This document shows, piece by piece, positions 27,996 to 38,010 of a stretch of DNA of 64,000 bases (positions within the stretch are counted from its first letter, which is position 1; each line of letters begins with the position of its first letter). This DNA comes from Pichia kudriavzevii. Taxonomy: Eukaryota > Ascomycota > Pichiomycetes > Pichiales > Pichiaceae. Below the pieces are notes generated by a model that was given only the letters and a program-made list of their open reading frames with translations, ran no database searches and was not told the DNA's origin. The position numbers and the translations under genes were made by a program. The stretch is taken from contig NC_042507.1 in NCBI RefSeq assembly GCF_003054445.1, forward strand, positions 1,364,001-1,428,000. Direction: 5' to 3'.

Positions 27996-28132
27996 ACTCT
28001 GTCTATAGTCTACATATATTTTAAGTTTTTATTCCATTTCTGTAGTTCTGTTTTCAACAATGTATTTTTGAAAAAAAAAAAGCATACCCTATAATCTTTT
28101 CTAATAAGCAATACGCACACGAGTTTATACAT

Positions 28133-29578
28133 TCAAGTCCTACTTATTGCAGAATCAACAACCATTACCCAATCAGTAATCAAAACCATAAAAAGTTCGG
28201 AGCATGCTAGGAAGAATATCCCAATACCCAAACCAATCCACAAACCTTTGACATTCATGCCACAGGTAAACCCAAGATATAAAGCTAACGGTAACGCAAA
28301 TATGTAATAAGCAATAATGTTTAATTTACTGCCGACGGATTGTCGACCTTGTGCACGTAAAATACCTGCACCAACAATATTTGGACAATCCCATAATTGA
28401 TTTAATGAAAGGATGAATAAAATAGTATCTGCTATTTTGATCACTTTTGCATCACTTGTGAAAAATACGATTACTTTAAATTTTGCAAAAAACAAAAGGG
28501 AAAAATTGGTTAAGCTAATCGCCAAACTTAAATAGTAAGACGTTTTTGTTGAAATGATGGCGTCTTTGCTTCTCCCTGCTCCTAAAAGAATGGCGATTCT
28601 AGTTGCGCAAGCAACAGAAACAGCAAAAGGTATTTGAAAGCATAATGTCGCCAAAGTAGAAGCGATTGATTGCGCCGCTAATGTTGATGTACCAAACCTG
28701 GCGCTTGATAGTGTTAGAATTTCAAAAGCAACAAATTCGGATAGCAACATAGCCGTGCCATTTAATGCCATCGGTAAAATCCTTTCCCATTCCTTGAAAA
28801 GGTTTTCATGATCAATACCAAACCAACATTGATGACCATCTATGAAAAACATGTAAACAAACATCATCCCTGCTGCTAACCAATAGCTCAAAGATGTTGC
28901 CAATGGTGCACCTAAAAAGCCAATACCAAAATATTTATTCCAGACTAATTCATAATTCAGTAAAATGTTTATTGGTGCCACGATGAATAACACGTACTGG
29001 CCAGCAACAAAAATGTTTTGAGCTTGTAAATATCGCTTTGACGTTTCAAAAAATATGTATGCAGGAATGCAGAAAGTAGTTACTCTCAAATACGATTCTG
29101 CAAGCACTGCCAATTCATAATCAGTTACAATATATCTCAACAAAGAGCTTGAAAACCACCATAACAAAATTAATGGGATGCTGAAAATTGAAATCACCAG
29201 AAAACATCTTTGAAAATAGATACCGACTAAATTATATTTCTTGGCACCATAGGCTTGAGAACAGAAAGTCTCCAAACAGGTAGCCATACCTGTAAAGATT
29301 GAACTTGTGATATTAAAAGTCATGGTGGCTAATGAGACTGCAGCGAGTTCTCTTTTACCAATTCTGCTAACTGTGAAAATAGAAACAACGGACATTGAGT
29401 ACTGCAAGAAAAAAGTAACTGATAATGGTACGGATGTTCTAAGAATTACTTTCATCTCTTCTAAAACTGTAGTTTGTGATTCTTTACCGCTTGGTAAAAG
29501 TGATGGATCCTCTTCAACAATAGTTGAAAAGCCATCAAAAGAACCAGAATTAACTAAAAGTGCTTGCGTTTCCGACAT
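28133..29578 (-). CDS. MATE-family multidrug/metabolite exporter (ERC1/YDR338C type)
   Basis: Cation-coupled antiporter of the MATE family. The 481-residue protein has about 12 membrane segments and MATE landmarks: SVPLSVTFFLQYSMSVVSIF, a long TM2-3 region with TCLETFCSQAYGAKKYNLVG (the CSQAYGA signature), GAPLATSLSYWLAAGM and the second-half repeat around LSEFVAFEILTLSSARFG. Yeast has two paralogues, ERC1 (ethionine resistance) and YDR338C; I cannot choose between them. The start is the ATG at 29578 (MSETQALLV); an upstream in-frame stretch begins only with TTG. Two PDRE-like sites lie about 180-200 bases upstream. Confidence 0.85.
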   Translation of the reverse strand: MSETQALLVNSGSFDGFSTIVEEDPSLLPSGKESQTTVLEEMKVILRTSVPLSVTFFLQYSMSVVSIFTVSRIGKRELAAVSLATMTFNITSSIFTGMATCLETFCSQAYGAKKYNLVGIYFQRCFLVISIFSIPLILLWWFSSSLLRYIVTDYELAVLAESYLRVTTFCIPAYIFFETSKRYLQAQNIFVAGQYVLFIVAPINILLNYELVWNKYFGIGFLGAPLATSLSYWLAAGMMFVYMFFIDGHQCWFGIDHENLFKEWERILPMALNGTAMLLSEFVAFEILTLSSARFGTSTLAAQSIASTLATLCFQIPFAVSVACATRIAILLGAGRSKDAIISTKTSYYLSLAISLTNFSLLFFAKFKVIVFFTSDAKVIKIADTILFILSLNQLWDCPNIVGAGILRAQGRQSVGSKLNIIAYYIFALPLALYLGFTCGMNVKGLWIGLGIGIFFLACSELFMVLITDWVMVVDSAISRT

Positions 29579-29753
29579 TCTCCTCTTCTTGCTATTCGTA
29601 AATAAAAAAAGGACTGAACAGCAACTAGGAATTTTCAGGAAAAACAAGAACTTATATAAGTGATTGAAACTGTTTTTGGCTTTTATAATAAAACGAAAAA
29701 AAAAACATGACTTTATTTATATCCAATTTGAAATACATTCCGTGATAAGATAT

Positions 29754-29775
29754 TCCGTGGAATATTTTCCGCGGA
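29754..29775. promoter_or_regulatory. Twin PDRE-like sites (TCCGTGGA and TCCGCGGA)
   Basis: TCCGTGGA (29754-29761) and TCCGCGGA (29768-29775) lie 14 bases apart, with a third half-match TTCCGTGATA near 29739. TCCGCGGA is the canonical pleiotropic drug response element of Pdr1/Pdr3 and TCCGTGGA a known variant. They stand 176-198 bases before the MATE exporter ATG. Which zinc-cluster factor binds here is unknown. Confidence 0.55.
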
Positions 29776-29900
29776 ATACTTTGTAACTAGTTATTTGTCC
29801 ACTTCGTGTTTCATTCTTCCTTTCTTATCAAATTGCCAAGAACCAAAAAAATGCATCACAAATATATGAACTGAAACAAAGTACAAATTTCATAAACGCT

Positions 29901-29945
29901 TATACTACTCTATACTACTCTACACCACTCTACACCACTCTATAC
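29901..29945. repeat. 10-bp tandem repeat TAYACYACTC, four copies
   Basis: Copies read TATACTACTC twice, then TACACCACTC twice, then a partial TATAC, directly after the stop of the NCS1 permease gene. The paired sequence change (first two versus last two) suggests stepwise duplication. Likely in the 3' untranslated region. Confidence 0.85.
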
Positions 29946-29959
29946 ATCATTATATTTTT

Positions 29960-31690
29960 TTAGACGGTCTCGCTTTTAACAAAGACCTGGCTTTTTTTAT
30001 TATCATCTATACTACTTAGTATATTCCCTTCATCATCGACTAAAGATACTCTATCCGAGGGAATAACTCCCTCAGAATCGCATCCATCTTGGAATGACTT
30101 CATGTCTAATTCAGCTAATTCTTTTTCTGAAAAAACATCAAAATAGTCATACTCATCTATCTCACCTGCTCCTTGTGGCGGAGAAACCAAGCAAATCAAA
30201 TAATACAAGATCAAAGGGCAGATGAAGGAGAAAATTGTAGAGTTCTGAAAATAATGAAATAGACCAGTAGGTATACGCACATTTTCATTAACCACAGCTG
30301 CTAATCCGGGTAGTCCAGGCACGGTCCCGGCAAAGAAACATAGATATGCTCTCCAGTTGATACCATACGTGAACCAAAAGTCTTTATCTTTTTTCAAGCT
30401 GTACAAGTGAGATACTCTTAGCCTTCTTTTTCTAACTAAATTAAAATCGGAAACCATAATCCCCATAATTGGACACATCATAACACCAAATGATGCCATG
30501 ACAGAATTGAAAACTGATGCTGAATTATAAAAATTCCAAGGTTGGCAAACCCACGAAATCAAGGCAGTAAGGACGGCACCTCTGAATATATTAATATATT
30601 TAGGAAATAGTCCTGCAAGATCCATACCGCCGGCAAACCCGTTTGCAATAACATTGTAAGTCATTTGAGAGGAAGCAAAAGAAAAGCCACAAAGAAAAGC
30701 TGCGGCCCTTCTCATGGGGCTATAATTTTCCCGTAACCATCTCAAACAGACATCGGTTGGTAGCCACATTGCAGTTCCATAACTAGCCAAAGTGTTTGAA
30801 GCAGTAACCATTCCCATCATTGGAATCATAACACCAGTGGTAGCAACCGAAATGACAATACCCCAATACATCTGTTTAGAAGACCTTGAAAATCTTGAAT
30901 AATCACTCATATTTGTACAATTGGGAGAAACAGCTCCATAGAAGACTGTAACTGCTTGTAGCCATATCCAGCCAACTTCTGATTTAGGAATATCAACAGA
31001 TTCGTACCACAATGGGCCGGGACCACCTGTTAAGACATAACATTTGTGTAATTCATAACCAAACACTCCAAGAATTGCTATAAATGTAATGAAACAGGAG
31101 CCGTTAACATAGGGGCCCATCTTCTCTGGCCTAATTTTGAAGAAACAAATCTGGATGACGTTGAATAAAAAGAAGGCAATAAAGTCACGCCTTGTCATGT
31201 TCACAGAGTGTGAGAATGTATTGTCCATATTCATGTAATTCTTGGACCAAGAAGAAAGCATTACTACTATGCCCAAACCGCCTAACCAAGACATGGAAGC
31301 AAAGAATACAATGGATAACATGATCCTAATGACGATCCCAAGGTATGAGCCTATAATTCCAAATATCATTCTCTGGCAGAGGGTAAAACCAATCCTAAAC
31401 TTTGAGCCGGGAGAGCAATTAAGTACAGTGTAGAGAATACCAATCAGAACGCCAATTACAATAGTGCCCATGGTCTGTTAAATATTTAGCCCAAGAACTA
31501 GCAACGACGATCCAATAGAGTATGTGACTATTGAAACATTAGGAACTGCCCAATATCCAAAAAACGACCAAAACCCCCAAAGTCTTCTACTAGGAGGCAT
31601 TGGCTCTAAATCTGGATTTTTCAACACAGAAAGGTGTTTTCCATCAGCATGTGGAACTTCCAGCTTCTTCAAGATCTTTAATAATCTCAT
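29960..31690 (-). pseudogene. NCS1-family permease (thiamine/nucleoside type) with one in-frame stop
   Basis: Nucleobase:cation-symport-1 transporter most like the yeast THI7/NRT1 group (thiamine, nicotinamide riboside) and its FUR4/DAL4/FUI1 relatives. From the ATG at 31690 the frame gives FLKNPDLEP-like and WGFWSFFGYWAVPNVSIVTY motifs and TM1, then a TAA at 31478-31480 (after SLLVLGLNI). The same frame resumes at once (QTMGTIVIG) and runs 503 codons from ATG 31469 to 29960 with all later landmarks intact (FTLCQRMIFGI, GGMDLAGLFPKY, WVCQPWNFYNSASVF, GINWRAYL, PGLPGLAAVV). The total of about 576 codons matches full-length family members. No other defect is visible, so this is a very young pseudogene, a read-through gene, a segregating allele or a sequencing error. 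Confidence 0.75.
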
Positions 31691-32421
31691 CTGTATATTA
31701 CACAAAGACTGCAATCGGACTTATGCATGGAGTGTCTGCCAGAGAAACAAGGACCCTTCAATGTGGGGACAGAATGCAGTTTATATACTACATACTGCAG
31801 AGATCCACCTCATCACTATAAGAGCAGCCTCTTCAGATAAGAATAACACAAAATCAACTGATTGTTGCATCCAGATAAGATCTTTTACCTGTCTCTCTTT
31901 TGTTAAGTTCGGTATCAATCCTCTATTACACGTACAGCTACCATTCTTTGTCCTTGGAGCAGCTTATCAGTGTTAGTACATGATTGGCTATAGTTTGAAT
32001 TGCGTGGGAAAAAAACAAGGAAAACAAATCGCCGTATATGAGCTTGCGCGGGAATCTCCATTAGAAAAAGATAAACGAGAGGCTAAGTTGGTTGATGAGC
32101 TTTGCGGGGAGTTTATTTGTACTTATGGAGATATCGCCCAATAATGGACCTTATGTGAAGATCTATCAAGCTTTTCTTGGCATCTTACTCTTTGACATCA
32201 TCCTCTTTGGCATCTTATTGCTTGGGACAGGGCCGATGGTTTTTACCTGTGATGTTGGACAGGAAATAACTTTTTTAACCGTCCGCTAGTGAATCACGTG
32301 CGAGCATGTTTTTATTTTTTTTTTTCACATTCTTAATATCAGAAACAGCACTATATATAAGACTTATCTTCGTTTATTCGATTATTCTCCTCAACCAGAC
32401 GTTGTTGAGCCTCGATTGATT
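31691..32421. other. Divergent region between NCS1 permease and ALR1
   Basis: 731 bases without a supported gene. A CACGTG box lies at 32295-32300 and a T run at about 32308-32325, followed by TATATATAAG (near 32351), a plausible ALR1 TATA element about 70 bases before the ALR1 ATG. Short frames here lack an ATG or any family likeness. Confidence 0.4.
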
Positions 32422-35121
32422 ATGGGGCCTCATAGGTTTGATTCAGAGGATCCACGGTATCCTAATTTACCGGACACAGATTTGATATTATGGTCGGATT
32501 ATGATGATTATTTATCAAATAATTCATCTGATGTGAGTGTTGACGGTGATGACCTTCACAAAACACCTAAAAACAGGAAAGAATCAACTTCTAGTCAAAA
32601 GTCTATGGGGCTACCCTTGTTGCATATTTTTAAAAGTCACACACAGACTGAAACCGATCACAAGTCTACCAAATCTGCAAAATCCGTTAAATCAGGGAAA
32701 TCTACCACTGTTGGAGGCCGGCGGTCAGATTCTGTCTCTTCTGGTAACTCTTCGCAAACAGGTTCGATGTTTGGAAGACTACATTTACCCAAGCTTTACC
32801 GTGCTGGGAGATCAGACCCTATGCAGCCAACCAAATCACATGTCATAGCTGCCGGTGGCCGAGAAAAAAGCCACTCTGATCGGGAATTTTCCAAATTTGA
32901 TGAAGAATCTGCTATAGGAACTGCTGAAAAGCACTATCCTGTTGGGGGAAATGTCAGTGAGGGTGAAAGTGAGCAAGCAAGTGGCTATAGCTCAAACGAA
33001 AATGATGCTCATGATTATGATAAAGAATTTGGAAATAAAGTTGATATAGACGATCATGCAAAGCGATATGTGACAGACACAGAAGATGATACTGATTTTC
33101 TAGCACATCCCAAGAATGGTATTGTACCTCCATCTATCTTAAAGCCCTCTCCTAAAGAAAATCAGCCCGAGTTTAATTCCGATCTTAATGAAAACGGGTA
33201 TGATAGTGAGAATGAAAATCTCCCCGAGGCTAAAGAAGATATCAAAAGAAGGAAGAGGAAATCGAGACGGAGGAAAAAAAGAGCCAGAAAGTATGCCGGT
33301 TCACAAAGTAAAAAAGAGCGTACAGCGTGGGAACCAGGGATTGATTTGCGTACGACTAATGTGTTCCTAAATACACCCGGTTCGATCATCACAGTAACAG
33401 ATTATTCAAAGACTAGATACCGCGTCACACACTATGATTTATATTCGGAAATGAATTCCAAGTTCGATAAATTTTTAAAAAACGACGATACCATTTTGAG
33501 TCCACACGATTTTAACGAGGAAGAGGAGAACGATGATCCTGAATTTCAAGCGTTTATGGAATACATGAATAAAGTGAGTGACTCAAAGTTTCAGGTTGAA
33601 AATGCAATTAAAACGAAGCCTAAATGGTCACAAGTTAGGTGGATAAATGTGAACGGACTATCCTGGGAATCAATTGCAATTATAGGGAAAAAGTACAACT
33701 TACATCCTTTGAGTGTTGAAGATTTGGTGGATATTCCTCAACGAACTAAAATGGATATTTATCAACAACATTTGTTTGTAGTTATGCCATTACTAAAATT
33801 ACTTAAAACCAAAAGAGAACTAGAAACTCAAGATGAGGAGACATACCTTCAAAAATTAAGATATGCTGTCAGAAATTTATCACAAGATGACAATGCGAGT
33901 GTCTCAAATAAGTCGCAAGCAACTATAGATGTGACAATTCCTACCAAGAAAACCAAAACAATTACCACGAGGGAGCAACTCAATAGGGAATTTGCTAGTA
34001 CACCAACACCTTACGATACCAGTGGTAGTATTTTGCCGAGAACTACAAAGACATTATCAGATGAATATAACGATGAACAAGATAGGAAATTAGCGTATGA
34101 GATTGAACATTCATCGACAAACAGGCGCCTGACAGACCTTACCTTTATCTCTTCTACTAAGTCCAGAAAATATCGATCACGAATGTCGACAATTAATCAC
34201 ATGAGACCATTGATGTCCAAAAACTTAGCTGTGGGTGTCGAACAAGTATCTATGTACTTGACCACGGACGGTACAGTAATTACATTCTTTGAACACTCTG
34301 CGTCTGAGATTGAAAGTGCCATTTTATCACGGTTATCTGCTGAATATACCATACTTCGAGAATCATGCAACCCATCAATTCTCTTTCATTCAGTACTTGA
34401 TGCCAACGTGGATTTGTTATACCCTGTTATTACCGCATACACGCGTATATTGAATGAAAAGGAAATGGAGGTTCTAACGGCATCATTGCCAGACTTACAG
34501 CACACACAGGAACTTCACCTTATGCTCAATGAGCTAGCCATATTGAAAAATTCAATACTCCCCATATCTTCCTTAATTACACAAATTAAGGAACTGAGCA
34601 TAGACCCGACTTCCCCCTTCATTGACGAATCTTGTAAGTTGTACCTAGCTGATATAGACGATCATATTTGCGCATTTATTGATGAGATAGACAGTATGAC
34701 AATGACAATCTCAAATCTTATTGATTTGATTTTTAACACTCTCTCGGTGGCAACTAATACTTCCATGCAACAGTTGAGTTTGGTTACTGTGCTATTCCTA
34801 CCATTAACATTCTGGGCCGGTTATTTTGGGATGAACTTTAAGACCTTTGGGAATTTGGACTCCAGCGTGACTTTTTTCTGGAAATTGGCTATTCCATTTA
34901 CTGCTGTCATGATGATCATGGTTATGTGGAGCAGTGTTTGGCGAGTTATTAGTCGAGTCAAGAGATTGTTGCTACTAGTATGGATGTTCCTCAAACAAAG
35001 ATGGCGAGGTGAAGAAAGTAGTAACAGCCATACAACCAAACTCGACATACATAGATGGGAAAAATTTAGACGGGCTGCTCAAAGAAGTTTGTCCAAAAAA
35101 AGAAAAACAAAGTATCTATAA
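32422..35121 (+). CDS. ALR1: CorA-type plasma-membrane Mg2+ transporter (Alr1)
   Basis: Main Mg2+ uptake channel of the yeast plasma membrane. The 899-residue protein has a long charged, Ser-rich cytoplasmic N-terminus (about 1-400) with a very basic patch (KRRKRKSRRRKKRARK, about 277-292), the CorA soluble domain (about 400-780; WINVNGLSWESIAIIGKKYN, HPLSVEDLVDIPQRTKMDIY) and two membrane helices at the end. The essential pore motif Gly-Met-Asn lies at residues 803-805 (YFGMNF). Length is near S. cerevisiae Alr1 (859). The start is the ATG at 32422; the frame extends six bases upstream only through TTG. It converges on the SKS1-like kinase. Confidence 0.93.
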   Translation: MGPHRFDSEDPRYPNLPDTDLILWSDYDDYLSNNSSDVSVDGDDLHKTPKNRKESTSSQKSMGLPLLHIFKSHTQTETDHKSTKSAKSVKSGKSTTVGGRRSDSVSSGNSSQTGSMFGRLHLPKLYRAGRSDPMQPTKSHVIAAGGREKSHSDREFSKFDEESAIGTAEKHYPVGGNVSEGESEQASGYSSNENDAHDYDKEFGNKVDIDDHAKRYVTDTEDDTDFLAHPKNGIVPPSILKPSPKENQPEFNSDLNENGYDSENENLPEAKEDIKRRKRKSRRRKKRARKYAGSQSKKERTAWEPGIDLRTTNVFLNTPGSIITVTDYSKTRYRVTHYDLYSEMNSKFDKFLKNDDTILSPHDFNEEEENDDPEFQAFMEYMNKVSDSKFQVENAIKTKPKWSQVRWINVNGLSWESIAIIGKKYNLHPLSVEDLVDIPQRTKMDIYQQHLFVVMPLLKLLKTKRELETQDEETYLQKLRYAVRNLSQDDNASVSNKSQATIDVTIPTKKTKTITTREQLNREFASTPTPYDTSGSILPRTTKTLSDEYNDEQDRKLAYEIEHSSTNRRLTDLTFISSTKSRKYRSRMSTINHMRPLMSKNLAVGVEQVSMYLTTDGTVITFFEHSASEIESAILSRLSAEYTILRESCNPSILFHSVLDANVDLLYPVITAYTRILNEKEMEVLTASLPDLQHTQELHLMLNELAILKNSILPISSLITQIKELSIDPTSPFIDESCKLYLADIDDHICAFIDEIDSMTMTISNLIDLIFNTLSVATNTSMQQLSLVTVLFLPLTFWAGYFGMNFKTFGNLDSSVTFFWKLAIPFTAVMMIMVMWSSVWRVISRVKRLLLLVWMFLKQRWRGEESSNSHTTKLDIHRWEKFRRAAQRSLSKKRKTKYL

Positions 35122-35453
35122 ATACATTCCAAGATTAAATAGATAATTTAGGTTATAGATAGTTATGTATGTAAATATATATATATAAATATATGTATAT
35201 CTGATCGAAGGACTTTTCGGTATGAAAAGTGTTTGATGTGCTTATATAGTAAAAAATGAGCTTTATTCGGTAAATGTAATTGATGTATTTGTAAACCCGC
35301 CAAATGAGAAAGTAAAAAAATAATAGAAGAAAAAAAAACTTAAAGCCAACAAGATAAATTCCAAGAAAAAGCAAAGAGTGAAAAGATGTAATGTCCATAA
35401 AATGAAAAAGTAAATAAATAATAGCTGTGAGTTTTTCTAATGTAGCAAATAAA
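35122..35453. other. Convergent 3' region between ALR1 and the SKS1-like kinase
   Basis: 332 bases, strongly AT-rich, with TATATATATAAATATATG (near 35177-35195) and A/T runs. These look like yeast 3'-end signals for both genes. No gene is seen. Confidence 0.4.
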
Positions 35454-36908
35454 TCAATGGAATTTAAAACGAATATCGTTCAATTGATCTGCCCACAATT
35501 CATTTGAACTTAATTCAAAAGAATTGATAAATGAATTATGGTCAACCATGTGAGAGTTGGAATCAAACAACGAAGAGTTGTAAGTGTTTGTGGCGACTGA
35601 AGACACCAACGAATTGTTGTTTTTTGAAATGATCGGAATTGAAATTGGATTCAAGTTTGTGTAAGAATCATTAGCGATCATAGAATGAGAACCCTGATGG
35701 AAGTCATTACAATCGTTATTGAACTTACTGTTATGGTTACTATTGCTGTTGTTGTTGTTGCTGCTGTTGTGGGTGATGAGAGCGGCATTAGCAGTAGTAT
35801 GATTTTTATTGGTAATAAATGACTCAGTGTTGTTCAAGGTACCAATTTCGTAATCATCAAACAAAAAGACATCATTATCATTTGAATTAACATCGATTTT
35901 CTCATCATTAAATGAATCCATAATCGAATTCAAATAATTGTCCTGTTGATTTGAGAAATGAATTGAGTGTTCTTGATCAACAGTGAATCCATTTTTTAAA
36001 CCATTTTCAATTAAATAATTCAATCCTTCAATATTTCTTTCAATCATTAACATGTCAACAATCCCAGTAAATGAAGTCAAATTGATGTTATGGAAAAAAT
36101 CATAAATAAAATACTTTGACTTCAAGAAATTCGAATAGTTAGGATCGGAATCCAATGCTTTTCTAAATGGACACTTGTTGAAAAGAGTAAACAACAGGGT
36201 GACACCAATTGAGTAGAAATCAACCTTATCGGATAAATAGTAGTCGGCATCCCCATGTTTAACTAGAGCTTCAGGTGCCATATACTTTTCTGTTCCGACA
36301 TTATAATCGGTACTTTTCAAGGATCTAGTTGAAAGGCCCCAATCACATAGCTTGATGGTACCATCGTTCATTAACAAAATGTTCTCTGGCTTGATATCTC
36401 TATGATAGATGCCTCTTGAATGTACAAATTGGATCGTCTCGAGCAACTGCTTAAGAAAGTCAACAAAGGCATAATGGTTGTTTTGTAGATTCAATCCCAA
36501 ATGCGTCTTATTATGAATTGCATCATACAAATCACCACAGTCTGCAAACTCTAAAACCATAACGTGATACTTCTTCGTATCAAAGTGATCAATCAGCTGG
36601 GTGACATTCGGATGATAACCAATGGCCTTCATAATTGCAATCTCGTGGTTGAACATTGTTGTGACTCCATTGACAGATCTCTTTAACGCCTTAATGGCAA
36701 CCTTAGCATTCGAATTCATGTCCAAGGCACACGTGACCTTGCCAAAGGACCCCGTTTGTAGATTTTCAAGAAATTGGTACCTGTTGTTCAACAACGCCAT
36801 GCCCTTCTGGTACTGCAGATAATTGTCGAGGGTAGACTTGAATCCGTCCGATAACTGCGACACGTTAGATGGGAAAGCGGCGTTTGCGGAGACTAAAGCA
36901 GAAGCCAT
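35454..36908 (-). CDS. Ser/Thr protein kinase, Sks1/Vhs1 type
   Basis: Kinase of the fungal Sks1/Vhs1/Ksp1-related group, linked in S. cerevisiae to glucose adaptation and filamentous growth. The 484-residue protein has the kinase domain at about 44-345: glycine loop LQTGSFGKV (50-58), Lys73, HRDIKPEN (169-176), DWGLST in place of DFG (189-194), and GTEKYMAPEAL. The DWG variant is usual for this group. The C-terminal tail is rich in Asn/Ser (NSSNNNNSNSNHNSKFNN), with CAA/AAC-type repeats. The start is the ATG at 36908 (MASALVSANAAFP); the longer open frame to 37076 has no ATG. It lies beside an exceptionally long upstream region. SKS1 versus VHS1 is not resolved. Confidence 0.82.
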   Translation of the reverse strand: MASALVSANAAFPSNVSQLSDGFKSTLDNYLQYQKGMALLNNRYQFLENLQTGSFGKVTCALDMNSNAKVAIKALKRSVNGVTTMFNHEIAIMKAIGYHPNVTQLIDHFDTKKYHVMVLEFADCGDLYDAIHNKTHLGLNLQNNHYAFVDFLKQLLETIQFVHSRGIYHRDIKPENILLMNDGTIKLCDWGLSTRSLKSTDYNVGTEKYMAPEALVKHGDADYYLSDKVDFYSIGVTLLFTLFNKCPFRKALDSDPNYSNFLKSKYFIYDFFHNINLTSFTGIVDMLMIERNIEGLNYLIENGLKNGFTVDQEHSIHFSNQQDNYLNSIMDSFNDEKIDVNSNDNDVFLFDDYEIGTLNNTESFITNKNHTTANAALITHNSSNNNNSNSNHNSKFNNDCNDFHQGSHSMIANDSYTNLNPISIPIISKNNNSLVSSVATNTYNSSLFDSNSHMVDHNSFINSFELSSNELWADQLNDIRFKFH

Positions 36909-37287
36909 TTTCTTTCGTCGACTATTATTTTTATCTTTAGGACTTGTTTGATACTGAGAAAGTTGGGGGAGAGTTCTATAGGAGAAAGCCTTTAGAAGTA
37001 GACGTGTGAACCGAAGCAGAAGCAATCGATGAACAAGAAGAAGGAGGGAAAAAAAAACTAGAAGAAGCAAATGCAATCAGTAGACAACCTAAAGAGGACA
37101 AAGGGTGGAGATGAGATTGGTTAAATATAAATAAATAACAGCACGCCACAGCTGGGGTACTTTCCCCAAAACGAGTTGTCTGTCATCTCCTTCTCTGAAT
37201 TTGCCCTCGCTTACTCAACAAAAAGGTGACTCAGCGATAAGGGCGCAAATATTGAAACGGAAAACTAGAGCGAACACTAAAGCCAAC

Positions 37288-37311
37288 ACTAGACCGAAAA
37301 CTAGACCGAAA
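37288..37311. repeat. 12-bp tandem duplication ACTAGACCGAAA
   Basis: Two perfect copies, with degenerate relatives before (ACTAGAGCGAACACTA) and after (ACTAGCGCAAGACCGAAA). They sit about 380 bases upstream of the kinase ATG. They could be multiplied factor sites; unassigned. Confidence 0.75.
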
Positions 37312-37340
37312 GATTGAAACTAGCGCAAGACCGAAATCCA

Positions 37341-37356
37341 GGGGGGGGGGGGGGGG
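37341..37356 (+). repeat. 16-base poly-G run
   Basis: Sixteen G in a row on the plus strand, about 430 bases upstream of the SKS1-like kinase. This is very unusual in an AT-rich yeast genome and could form a G-quadruplex or vary in length. Length errors are likely in sequencing of such a run. Confidence 0.85.
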
Positions 37357-37934
37357 AGATAAGAGTCATTTCCGTCGTATGCATCCACCTTGGTTTTTCC
37401 GGGTTGGGCGCTCTCTCGGGGGCTGTGGCTGGCTCGCCAAAAGGGGAAGGTGTGTGGTGGGGGGCAAGAAGAGAAAGAATAGAGTGGTGTCCCTCATTCT
37501 TCGAGAAGGTTCTACATTGTCTGTGGTTGTTGGTGTTGTTGATGTTTATAATTGCCACAAATGGCGGTATGGGGATAGAGGAAGAGGAGAGACAGAGAGA
37601 CAGAGAGAAGGGGAAGGGGGGGCATACAACAAGGACACGTTCTCCAATTCTGTTGGTAGATGGCGCCTGTAGTTTACTTGTAGGAGTGGTTCTTTGAATG
37701 ACAACATGGACACGGAGGGAGGAGAAAGAAGAAGAGAGAAAGAACTACAGCCTTGCGTAGAGAGATAACAAAGACTATCGCTATCGGTGTGGCTATTGTC
37801 TATGGCTATGATCGAGAGTCTAATTTTGACAGCGAAATTTAATGCTCGACAAGAGCGCCTTATCGGCGGAAGTGCTGGTAAGAAGAGTGGTCCGGACATA
37901 CCGGGAAAGATGTCCGTTTCCGCAATGGGTGAGG

Positions 37935-38010
37935 AGCGGTAGCGGCAGCGGCAGCCGGAGACGGAGACGGTGATGGTGGCGGTGGTGGTGATGGTGGTGG
38001 CGGTGGTGGG
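37935..38010 (+). repeat. GGTGGC/GGAGAC-type triplet-like microsatellite
   Basis: Imperfect G-rich repeats (AGCGGC, GGAGAC, GGTGGTGAT) over about 75 bases. The reverse frame reads as a His/Arg/Leu/Pro string (HHRHHHHHH) that has no ATG and is not a gene. Confidence 0.7.

Noticed and set aside
37546-37899. 117-codon ATG frame on the minus strand upstream of the SKS1-like kinase
   Set aside because: Its Ser/Leu/Pro composition simply mirrors the purine-biased DNA, with no motif or homology. The neighbouring frames at 37314-37697 and 37820-38215 begin at TTG.
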